DNA of 64,000 nt, taken from positions 68,912,001 through 68,976,000 of the forward strand of contig NC_069371.1 of assembly GCF_021730395.1 (NCBI RefSeq), given 5' to 3'. Under the pieces are notes generated by a model. That model saw only the letters and a program-made list of their open reading frames with translations. It was not told where the DNA came from and made no database searches. Shown piece after piece: positions 13,201-22,499 of the stretch; position 1 is the stretch's first letter, and the number at the start of each line of letters is the position of its first letter. This stretch comes from Mercenaria mercenaria. Lineage: Eukaryota; Mollusca; Bivalvia; Venerida; Veneridae. The translations under genes were made by a program, and so were the position numbers.

Positions 13201-16095
13201 CACACTGAAATATTCAATACATAAAAATTAAAAGACAACTCAATTTTTGTTTAAATTATAATGCTAATTATAGTCAAAATATATTTTTGCCTCCTTTTGG
13301 TTGAATTAGTCGTTTCGAAAGAAATTTGTAGTCGACTTGTAAATTACTAGCATTACTAATTTACTATGTTAAATCCATTGTCAGCAAAAATATTTTCTTA
13401 TTCAACTCAAACCAAAGACTAAACTAATGTACCTAAATTACTTAGAAATAACATGCTTCAGTTATCATTTTTTTATTGTTGAATTGAACTAATGTTCTGA
13501 GTTAGATGCATATGAATTTTGATAATCATATTCCAGTTCATTTAATAGTATAATTTATATTTGAAAAGCAGCAATTCATTATACAGAATTAATATACATT
13601 TGACTTTTGGAACAAAATATAATTTAATGCAGCAGTGGTAAATTTTAGTTACAATCTAGCTAGTAGTCCTGCAGACTGTTTATACAAAAACCATACTGTA
13701 ACATACCAGGAACAATGTAAGACCATTTGAAGGTATCACAGAGTTAACATCATAATGAAGTTTTTCTATTACATTTATTGCTGCCTGTGCATGACCTGGC
13801 TCGTAAGCTGTCTGAAATAAAATGTTTTAACAAGAAATGATAAAACCAAAACAATATTGTTGGACTTGCATTAAATAGCTTTACATTTTGTATATGTTCT
13901 TTTATAATACTGCAAGGATGAACTTTTTTGAATTTTTGAAAGTGTTCACTGAAAGATCCCAGCAGTAGTTAAACAAACACTACATGCCTCGATAGCCTAG
14001 TGGTAGAGTGTCCACTTCGAGTGCGGGTCGTGGGTTCGATCCCTGGCCGCGTCATACCAAAGACATGAAAAATGGTACCAGTAGCTCCCTTGCTTGGCAC
14101 TCAGCATTAAAAGGGAAACTGGCCTCTTCTCTCATACCCTCGTGGCGATGGATTCCATCAGGAATGAGGTGTCAAGAGTGATTGATATAAGTTGCAGAAC
14201 TTCCTTCACAATCAATCTTTAGAAAATAAATTATGTATAAACTGAACACTACATGCTTTATAAGGAAGAATATTTTTAAAACTCTGCTTGTTAGAACCCA
14301 ACAGTTGTGTCTCTTAAACATCATAATGTAAAATTATTAGTTACACATCTAACAACTAGTATATGAATGGTTTTCATGACTATCATAGAATCTACCTTTG
14401 CTAAATCAAACACACTCCAGTTGGTAGAAAGGTCATCACTAGGTTTTGTTATTCTATTTCCACTGTTATCTGTTCTTTTAATCTTCTCCTTTCTTGTCTT
14501 GCCTGAATGTACCCAAGCTAGATTTTATATATACAAAAAAGTATAGTTTTTTATTATATATATATGCTAGAAAAGATAACAGCACTTTTGATGCCTGCAA
14601 ACATTTCAGAAAATATTTAAGAAACCTGTCAGCCAGCTAAGATTAAACTGTGAATCTACAATAATATTATTGCAAAATATTTTATTATAGAATTTTCTGG
14701 ACTACTTGTATATAACATTTTACTGCATTACAATTGTCTTTGTGCAGTTTCTGATATCTGACACAGTTATTATTATTGTGAGGCAATTTGTTTTATTTGT
14801 TTATTCATTAAATCAACATACCAAAAATACTTTTAAACAAGAGAATGGACACAACCAGGATAATCAGGGTATTTCCTTTAGACAAAAACGGAACTCCTGT
14901 CGCCACCAACTCTGATCCTGTAATAAAGAAAGTCATGTTGATATATAAGTCACTGGCTGAGGCTGGAATTCCAGCCCACCTCTTAACCAACCATAATCTG
15001 CAGTTTTTGTAACTACTTACTTAGTTACTTTTAAGGTTGCAGTGATATCAGACATTTGAAGAATTACAATTGTGCTCCTCCCATCTGCATTTTGAATGTA
15101 AATTGTTTATACCCATTTTCTTATAAAAGTGGCTTAAGCTTATGGTTTATAGTCATGCACAATTCTATTTCGAAACATTATAAACACACAGCAACATTCC
15201 AATTCAAGCAACTTATATTTTTATGTCTTGTTTCCCAGTGTCATTATTTTAGATTTGTTTGTTTTTACAATTTCCTACCTTTTGCCTGTAAAAATTCACA
15301 TGTTGCTTGAAGTGATTCCTGTACATTGTTGAAAATCTTTGTGAATAGTTTGATTATTTCTGATAAAGTCCATGTGACCATTTCTGTAAAATAAAGGTTT
15401 TGTAAGGTATTTTAGCATTACCTAAAAAACTTAAAACTAACTTGTTTAAAACTCAAGTTAAGCATCAATACTAGAATGGCTTGTTTTGAAAAAGATCAAT
15501 ATTGCCATACTGGTTGGGAACCATTTTCTGGACACATTTTCATATTTCGGGTCCATTATTCCCTAAAAAAATATTTGACATAAATAACGCCCACACTACA
15601 CAAACTTCAGCTCCTTCCACATCCGATGTTGTAATCAGCATTGCGTTGTGACGTAAAATATGGGTTCCATGGGGCCTCAAATGGGGTCACTAAAATAAGT
15701 TATTTTTCCCGTCAGGTAAATCAGTATCCGGACAAATATTTTGATGGTGTTTTGTTGTTAATTTGATATCAAAATAAGTAATTAAACTATTTCTACACAT
15801 TTCTTTATCATTCATCTCTTCAAAATTGCACATGAAACATAACCCGACGTTCAATAGCAGCTACGAAAACAAACCGAGGTTGACTATAAAAAAACTCGAA
15901 TTTCGTCTTATACGAATTCTTGATAAATCCAATAGATATAGAATAAAATAAGTGAAAAAATCGACAGCCCTGCATCTTACGTAACTTTTTGCGTGAAATT
16001 AAAAGTATCATACAGTTACCTGAATCAGTGGGGCACCAGAATCGGTGTATTTTGTTTAAGCACGCTCCTTGTTTGAACAGGGAGTCGTATGACAT
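4222..16095 (-). CDS. Membrane-anchored ankyrin-repeat protein (333 aa, ten exons)
   Basis: Ten minus-strand exons: 16020-16095, 15279-15383, 14822-14917, 14396-14517, 13707-13811, 13153-13204, 12819-12935, 11914-12012, 11461-11523 and 4222-4388. Each has AG/GT borders, the phases agree throughout, and the total is 1002 bp (333 residues plus stop). The N-terminus starts MSYDSLFKQG. A hydrophobic segment (TLIILVVSILLFKSIF, ~77-92) is a likely single membrane span, followed by a basic stretch (~93-115). Ankyrin repeats run from ~134 to ~297, with AGYTPLHRAAGHGNLNVI (~234-251) the most canonical. The C-terminus, ending RKIMSPRIM, is not a repeat. A later ATG at 15381 opens exon 2, so the exon-1 start is likely but not certain. 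I do not recognise an orthologue. Ankyrin repeats usually bind proteins, and a membrane-tethered scaffold is inference. The last intron is 7 kb because a DIRS element sits in it; a 2.1-kb palindrome-rich element begins 37 bp upstream of the start. Confidence 0.85.
4748..4775. repeat. Poly-T tract in last ankyrin intron
   Basis: A run of about 28 T bases, equivalent to poly-A on the sense strand of the ankyrin gene. No retroposed body could be recognised next to it. Confidence 0.7.
5105..5233 (-). repeat. DIRS terminal inverted repeat (low-coordinate end)
   Basis: Inverted match to 11123-11249, sharing GCATGTATACATAGCAAAG, GGATACGCGATCGATAACCC and TAGCTTCCTGTAATCAT with about one mismatch. 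Bases 5043-5104 outside it are end-specific and are complemented in the internal region at 5330-5394. Confidence 0.9.
5330..5434. repeat. DIRS internal complementary region
   Basis: Bases 5330-5394 are the reverse complement of the low-coordinate end (5039-5104). Bases 5391-5434 are the reverse complement of the high-coordinate end (11235-11278). The two halves meet at CATT, the complement of the AATG shared by both element borders. In DIRS elements this region is thought to template the joining of the ends into a circle. Confidence 0.88.
5701..6564 (-). mobile_element. DIRS part: tyrosine recombinase region
   Basis: A 287-residue frame with the family's catalytic layout: an early arginine in APRAQTL, a late HSYR box (the H-x-x-R of tyrosine recombinases) and a C-terminal tyrosine-rich FYKFYYRP stretch. 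It overlaps the end of the RT-RNase H region, as is usual in DIRS elements. In this family the enzyme inserts a circular DNA copy. Treated as part of a fossil element. Confidence 0.85.
6492..8461 (-). mobile_element. DIRS part: reverse transcriptase-RNase H region
   Basis: The reverse transcriptase shows SSIDLSDAYFSV, LPFGLSSAPRVFTK and the active-site box YYIDDSL (about 7930-7950). Downstream lie an RNase H-like stretch with HIAGIDNKTADYYSR and the DIRS-typical IDLFASRINRQLDSFVSWFP block, then FPPFNLI and IVPFWKSQPWFPLL. These place it with DIRS/PAT rather than Gypsy. It lies between gag and the recombinase on the same strand. Confidence 0.88.
8527..10942 (-). mobile_element. DIRS part: gag region (carries an inserted element)
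   Basis: The N-terminal part (near 10942) is acidic and serine-rich, then strongly lysine-rich (KKTTVSKNKKKSKKAKN). The distal part (8527-9396) ends in an arginine/glycine-rich tail (GRGSANSYRARRRPF), typical of nucleic-acid-binding Gag ends. A 1-kb DNA element (9536-10542) sits within this region. Confidence 0.75.
9536..10542. mobile_element. 1-kb TIR element rich in GTAC motifs, inserted in the DIRS gag region
   Basis: The ends are inverted: CCCTTACAGAAG at 9536-9547 and CTTCTGTAAGGG at 10531-10542. AAGGGAG occurs at the left flank (9529-9535) and at the right edge, a possible 7-bp target repeat. The interior holds many variants of GTACACAGCATGTACGC and its complement, separated by GCAGGA or TATTTC, in two clusters (9550-9810 and 10120-10530) around a plain AT-rich middle. 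There is no transposase, so it is non-autonomous. Frames inside it are repeat translations. Confidence 0.8.
11123..11249 (+). repeat. DIRS terminal inverted repeat (high-coordinate end)
   Basis: Inverted partner of 5105-5233. The end-specific tail continues to about 11274 (GGCTTTTGCGAAAAT), followed by the shared AATG. Confidence 0.9.
12520..12770. repeat. Short minisatellite in ankyrin intron
   Basis: Diverged copies of GTTTAAGGCAGTTTAGATTGTAAG spaced by roughly 35-45 bp. The array is interrupted by a retroposed SINE tail at 12586-12640. Confidence 0.6.
12586..12640 (+). mobile_element. 5'-truncated SINE tail with perfect 14-bp target duplication
   Basis: A 55-bp piece ending GCCGTAAAACCCAACTCACT is the 3' tail seen in many bivalve SINEs. 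It is flanked by exact CTTATTGTTTAAGG copies at 12572-12585 and 12641-12654, so it arrived as a very short retroposed fragment. Confidence 0.8.
13988..14244 (+). mobile_element. tRNA-headed SINE, family 1
   Basis: The head resembles a tRNA: A-box-like GATAGCCTAGTGGTAGAGTG and B-box GGTTCGATCCC. The body includes ATACCAAAGACATGAAAAATGG and GGCGATGGATTCCATCAGGA. It is flanked by a 12-bp duplication AACACTACATGC at 13976-13987 and 14245-14256. It matches the minus-strand copy at 3391-3616 and lies in an ankyrin-gene intron. Confidence 0.9.
15540..15790 (-). repeat. Dispersed repeat, inverted partner of 50690-50930
   Basis: It shares, in inverted order, blocks such as TGTGACGTAAAATATGG, TGGGGTCACTAAAATAAGTT and GATATCAAAATAAGTAATTA with 50690-50930. 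No coding sequence or clear ends are seen. It lies in the first intron of the ankyrin gene. Confidence 0.65.
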
Positions 16096-16132
16096 AATAA
16101 GTTTCTGCAGTAGTTGTGTAAACTTATTAACT

Positions 16133-18218
16133 CCCTGTTGAGCTGTAGTTCATGAACTGATGAGCATTCATGAACTGTTCACGAACTGTTCATGAACATT
16201 CCTGAACCATTCGTGAACAATGCGATGAATGTTCCTCAAAAAGTTTGTGAACTGTTCACGAACCAAAAGTTCATGAATTGTTCATGAAACTATTCCTGAA
16301 AAAGTTCACCAACTGTCTGTGAACCTAAAGTTCAAGAATTATTCATGAACTGGTTCTTCAAAAATTTCACCTTTGGTGCATGATTTTAAGTTCACGAATT
16401 ATAAGTTCAGTAATCAAACAAGTGACTTCATTCAGAACTCCAGTGCAGTATTTGATTTTATTTCAATTATGCTGATGGTTCATGAACCTGAAGTTCATAC
16501 ACTGTTCATGAACTTCAAATTAATGAATTGATCAATCAAGTCTGAAATTCATAAAATTCATAAAACAGGATCCGTTTACTTGTAAAAGCTTCTAGTATTT
16601 ACAGCTGAAGGCTAATACCAGAGTTACTGATAACATACATATGACTAGGAATGTTACTACATGTATTTTGTATTTTATGTTGTCTGCAATTTGTACAAAA
16701 TTTTGATTAAACATTGGGGATAGCTAACAGAAGTTTCATCATTATTTGGCAATTTAGAAAATGTCACTGGAAAAGAATAATGGTGTACACTGATACTTGG
16801 TTGGTGAATTTATTGATGTCTTTCATTTCATACCAGAAATCCTTGAGATATTCATGAACTTGTTTAAGAATGAATCAAGATTTTTTTCATGAATGTCAAT
16901 ATACCTATAGAATTCAAGAAAAATTCTTGAAAAAAAAAATGATGAACATTTTATGAGCAGTTTAAGAATATTAAATTCTTAAAACATTCTTGATGTGTTC
17001 TTAAGAAAAAGTCATCTAAGATTCAACAAAAGTACTAAAAATTCAAAACCTTTTTCTAGTTCAGTACCAGTTCTTGAACCCAATAAGGAGTTTCTGAACT
17101 GTTCACTCATTAAACATAAAACTTAGGTTTTCCTTTTACAATAAATGAATAAGTTCATGAACTGTTCATGAATGTTCATGAACATTAAATTTATGTCACA
17201 TGATCAGTTTCCATTATTTTGTTGCATGCTGGGAAATTTTTTTGCACATGTGATTCAGCAATTTTTTAGAAGTTTGTGCAGCAAATGAGAAGGAAATATT
17301 TATCATACTACATTAAGGAATGGTTTAAAAGGAACATGAGTATACTGAATATCAAATAAGTAATTATGGTGTTGTCATAAATTGTTCATTTTAAAAATAT
17401 AAAATCCTTTTAAAATGTCACATGTTTTCACAACCCTGAAACAAAGCTAGTATCTAATCTGAATGTCAGTCTTGAGATTAAAGTAAATTAGACCATCTAG
17501 CAACTGAATTTTGGATAAAATTTCACTTGGGATTTTGTTGTTTTTTCCGCTTTTTTATATTTTGGAATTTAAAGTCCTTTTTCAGTGTCGTATGAAGGCG
17601 TAATAATTTTTAAATGCAAAATGGACACAATCGGATGTCCTTGGGATTTAATCACAGATTTAAACAGTGCAAAGTGTTCTCAAGTCACTGACCTGAGAAA
17701 GCCTGCTTTTCTCAGACAGGCTTTATCAGGCAGTTGCTATAGTAACGTCACTATTGTCAAAATCACTGTTTCTAATTCAACTGGGTTCATCAACTTTCCA
17801 TTTATCTTGTTACTTTCAGTTCATGAACCCCTGGTTCATGAACTATGGTTCATCAACTTGATGAATAGTTGATGCCACAAAAAGTCCCATTTGTAGTTGA
17901 TGAACTGTTCATGAATAGTTCAAGAATAGTTCAAGAATTATTCGTGAACTGTTCATCAAGTTCGCGAATTTCTGGTCCATCAAATTCATGAACCTATCAA
18001 TTCATGAACTTTGATGAACACATCCAGTTCATGAATTTGATGAACCAGTCCAGTTCATGAACTTGATTAACCATGCCCAGTTCATGAATTTTTGATATCG
18101 TAAAAAGTCCCATTTGTAGTTCACGAACTTTCATGAACTATTCATGAACTGTTCATGAACAAAGTTCTGGAATAGTTCAAGGATTATTCATGAACTGTTC
18201 ATGAATTTCTCAACAGGG
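16133..18218. mobile_element. 2.1-kb element saturated with TTCATGAA palindromes
   Basis: Inverted 10-bp ends CCCTGTTGAG (16133-16142) and CTCAACAGGG (18209-18218) bound a stretch with about 25 exact TTCATGAA cores. Most of these read GTTCATGAAC or near variants such as TTCTTGAA and TTCGTGAA. They cluster toward both ends, with a plainer middle (~17220-17800). No transposase is present. It starts 37 bp upstream of the ankyrin start codon, so it lies in that gene's 5' region. A 95-residue frame at 17585 has no recognisable domain and is not called. Confidence 0.75.
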
Positions 18219-20680
18219 CTACATCACAGCTGTCAAACTTTGCAAAATGTGATTTTAAATAAAAAGTAATGATGATTTAAAATACCCATGTATAAATTTT
18301 CATGAATTTCTTATTACTTTTTTCCACTGTTACAAAATCTCCTCCACTTCCCACACTTTTTAACCATTTGAAACAATATTTTGTATGATGTAGTTTCAAG
18401 ATCTGCCGAAATTATAAATATGTGGTAAAATAATATGCATTACCCAGAATTAGCATACAGCTTATTCCCAAAATTTCATCTTTTTATATATTTATGTTGT
18501 AAAAAGTACTGTTTTACCTCCATTTGTTTCACATGTGAATGTAAATAAATCTTGTTTTTTCTGTCAGAAATGGAAAGATTGCAGTTAAATAGTTGCATCT
18601 CATTTGTATTCACTCAATTTGGAGTATGTAACCATAAAGGATGTCACCCTCATCCACCTCTTATACTGCTGCTTGCAAATGGAGGCTAGACTGCATGATG
18701 GTTTTCACTGCCATTGCTATGGTTAACCTTACTTGATACAAATCCCAGCAAATATATTCATTTTCATGATAAGAAAGTATTGCTTTTATGATAACTTTAA
18801 TGTTTTGGACATACTTTTCCATTTTAATATCACTTAATCATATGACCTACGAGAACACTGATTCAGGCGTCGGCATTTAGACATATGGCTTATAGGGGTC
18901 ATGTTATTAAAATGGCTCCGATTTTAAATTGAAAGCTAGTTTTAAAAAATTTGGATCTCTTTAGGATGCACAAGTAAATAATGTATCAAAATAAGTTCAT
19001 TTTGATATATTTAACCCAGGTTTAGACAAATGCATAGGAGATGAATCCTTATCCCCACCAATACTGGTAACTCCTGGCTAGAACATGTTATCAGCAGACA
19101 ATCATTATGTAGTTTGATTATTTCTTCCCCACTTGATACCTTGGCATGTGTGAACTACTGTGTATGCTATTTCTTGATGTATTTACTACAGAATATATCT
19201 TTTTATAACACAATAGTAATTATAATGTTTTAAATTTTACAACTTATTTGTGATGAAAAGTCAAATCTAAATCCACGGGAATACGAGAAACTCTTGGTCC
19301 ATTTCTGCGGGTGAGGGTGGTCTCAAATACAGTAACAAAATAATTAAATGGGATAATTTGAGTAACATCTTATGACTGCATCTGAAAGACAAGTGAATTT
19401 TCTATAAAATAACACCCAAATGCTGTTTATGAAATGATTAATCTGTTACTGGGAATAAAAACAACCCCTTAGGCCCCCGAGAATATGAAAAAACAACAGG
19501 ATATTCTGGCCTAGGATTAGATCTATACATAGAGCTCTGAATTCGGCTACCCATATCGGGCCTCAGTCAAACGGCAGCATGTCAATACATGCGATCAGCT
19601 GTTTAGACGGCATAGAGGCTATGACTAGCCTAGGATCAATTCTGTATTCATGATAGAAAGAAATCATGGATCCGCATTCAAGTTAGCGTACCATATCTGA
19701 ATTTCTATGGAAATTAGTTATTTAGCATGTTTAGGTTATTAATTGCCGGCAACTTGATTCTTACTGGAGTCATTTTCCATAACTGCAGACGACAGGAAGT
19801 GACATTTCTCGGGAATAATTTAGGCCGCTTACGGTATATGGAAAAGGTAAATTATGAGCTGAAGGAATAAATGGTTCAATAACAATTAATCAAAGTTTAA
19901 AATGTAAGAAAATTACAAGATTTTTTTAAGCATAATCGATCAAAATGTACATAATTTAAACAATGTCCTGATAATGCTTAGGGAAATGGATAGACGTTAA
20001 AAATTGAGTAGTTACGTCCCTTTTATCAGAAATGAACTTCCGGTAGAGGTGTCGTTGAAACATATGAGTCGATATTTTTAGTTTTTCGTATTTTATGGTA
20101 AGCTGATTGATATTAACAGATATATTAGACGATGTGGCATTAGAGGGAGTGATGACGATGAAAGTACCTTTGCTATCTTTTTATGAAGTACAACAGTTTC
20201 CCAGTCTTCGGTACTGTACGGTGTTTTAAAAATGAAATTAACCCAAATCCTCAAAATTACGCACTTTGGACGATATGATCTTTAGCTGTGAATGACTTTG
20301 TTATAAACATATAATAATTAAATCATATCTTGAGTACTTAAAGGCCTAGATCTTGGCAGTGGGCCTAGGGATTTCTGTCTTTGGGGCTAATGTTAGTAAT
20401 AACTTTCACTGTATGGTTCTCTCTGTATATCTGTTTTTGGGATTCCTTTATTCAAAGAAGTATAAAATACACAGAATGGCAACTGGCTGTAATCTCGTGT
20501 GATCTTAGTCGAAAGCGTACACTTTGTACCTTTAAAACTACATTTAAAATACATGTTAGCTTCACAACATTAGTTTAATGTGAAATAGTTTTAATACACA
20601 TTTCTTACCATCAAAAGAAACGTGGTCATACGGTGATAATTAATTTACTGATGAATAATTGACCGTAGGGAACGTGTCAC
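18219..20680. other. Intergenic stretch without recognised features
   Basis: It lies between the ankyrin gene's 5' element and the 100-bp duplicate pair. No gene or structured repeat could be supported. Confidence 0.45.
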
Positions 20681-20684
20681 TTCC

Positions 20685-21350
20685 GGTAAACGAGATCTCA
20701 TTTAGATGTCATGTTATTTTGGTGAAATTTGCTCTATATGCCTTTTAAGTTGCCGATCTATTTATTTTTATAGCTCTTTGCTTTATCAAAAGAAAATTGT
20801 TCATTGTTAAAGAATAAGAAATTTATTTAGGTATATATTTCATATTTCACTATGTTTTTAGGAAGAAAAGGAAGTTTTTATTGTATTTCAGTTTCTATCA
20901 GAAGATGTGCACACATTCAGTAAACAGTGACTGTTAATCTCATGCAAGCTTGTGTCAGTGCGTTATCTTAGTGAAGCGTTTGCTGACTTGATCACTCGTG
21001 ATCAAATCAACAGACTCTTACTAAAGTATTACACTGGCGATACGGCAGGCACTTAATAAACCGAATCAGGTCCTATTTTCAAACAACACCTGTTGATTTC
21101 TAAGACTTCCAGTCATAAATTCATTCCTTCCTTCCGTGTAGAAAATACTAATAACATTAAAAAAAATAACATTATCATTATAAACCAACAGTCTGATAGA
21201 AAGTTTTTCACGACACAAATTTTTATCCTTCTGCTGTCTGTTTCATACACCGGTAAAACGAGATCTCATTCAGTTCCCACGTGATGTTGGTGAGATTTGC
21301 TCTATATGCCTTTCAAGTTTCCGATCTATTTAATTTTATTGCTCTTTGTT
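20685..21350. repeat. Pair of ~100-bp direct repeats about 565 bp apart
   Basis: Copies at 20685-20785 and 21250-21350 share CGAGATCTCATT, GAAATTTGCTCTATATGCCTTT-like sequence, CCGATCTATTTA and TTTATAGCTCTTTG with scattered mismatches. They are too short and plain to class; an old tandem duplication or the ends of a degraded element are both possible. Confidence 0.55.
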
Positions 21351-21911
21351 TCTGGTGTCCCCAATTCCTTCTATCGATCTTCATACTGTACTAAATGAAG
21401 ATGTCTCAAAAGATTTTCAGACTAATGTAATGATACTTAATGCAGTATTTGAGCTTTTTGATCATAGCGATCATTTGCGTTAGGTGTGTTCTTCCACAGC
21501 TGGACCTGCAGTACTGAACTTCATTGTTTTGCTTCTCAAAAGGCACATTGTTCCCTGTTGAACTCTCCTCAAAAAGTCTGAAATCCTAAATTTTTTCAGG
21601 ATTGTTTTAATTAATTTGAATTGTTCAAGACTTTTTATCAAATCTGTCTCATTCATTGTTACATATCAATGACACATTTCAATGATACGTTTGTCTTACT
21701 TTATTTTTCTATCATTCTGAGTTCATGATCAAGTTACCCTATATTTTATCTTTCCTTATACTTTATTATTTATTTAATTAAAAATAGCATTAAAAATCCT
21801 TAACTCTTTAATTAAATGAAATAATTATCTGTCATAGGTGTAAACATGTAAGTTAGGGAGAGGTAGAGAAGTTTTCTTTCATTTTAATTCCTTTCCTATT
21901 TATGTAATACA

Positions 21912-22319
21912 TGTGTAGTAAGGTAGAGTTATAAGTGTGAACTTATACTTTCTTGCTATTGAGCTAGCTTTTATAGCAACATGGAAAGAGTGTCTGCCAT
22001 AGGTGTGAGAGGCCCTGGGTTCGATTCCTGGTCAAGCCTGAAGTATTTTCAACCTGTTACATTCGGCGCCCAATGTAAACAACTCATGCGTAGATATAAA
22101 TGGACTGTACAGTAACTTCCCACAGAGGTTCAAACTCCTGGAATTCGAGGATGAACTGTAAAATTGAGAGGGTGTATGTAGTAGGGTAGGGTATAAGGGT
22201 GCACTTATACTTCCTTCTATTGAGCTAGCTTTTATAGCGACATGTTAGTGTCTGCCTTAGGTGTGAGAGGTCCTGGGTTCAATTCACAGTCAGGCCTGAA
22301 GTATTTTCAGCCTGTTACA
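21912..22319 (+). mobile_element. Miniature LTR-type element (TRIM-like fossil)
   Basis: Two ~150-bp direct repeats (about 21912-22061 and 22173-22319) both end CTGTTACA. They flank ~110 bp that opens with TTCGGCGCCCAATGTAAAC, resembling a primer-binding site, and ends in a short purine-rich AAAATTGAGAGGG. There is no coding space, so it is a non-autonomous miniature LTR relative. Each terminal repeat carries CCTGGGTTCGATTCC-like sequence, the form of a tRNA T-arm/B box. The repeats differ at a fair number of sites, so it is not recent. Confidence 0.65.
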
Positions 22320-22375
22320 TATGTATACTTGTAAAATTTTGATTTTAGAAATAATTTATTGCAAAAGAGTGCTTT

Positions 22376-22491
22376 AACACTATTTATGTACGATGGGCGG
22401 TTATACGACGGGCGTAAAAATTTCATGAGGGCGCAGCCCAAGTGAAATTATTTGTACGACGTATAACCGCCCGAGTGCATAAATAGTGTTA
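22376..22491. mobile_element. Small palindromic MITE
   Basis: Long inverted arms, ACACTATTTATGTACGATGG and its near-complement CGAGTGCATAAATAGTGT, with GGCGGTTATACG / CGTATAACCGCC inside. A loop of about 50 bp carries no open frame. Confidence 0.75.
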
Positions 22492-22499
22492 AAACATGG

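Noticed and set aside
17585-17872. 95-residue open frame in the palindrome-rich element
   Set aside because: No domain, no neighbouring exon signals, and it lies in a non-autonomous element.
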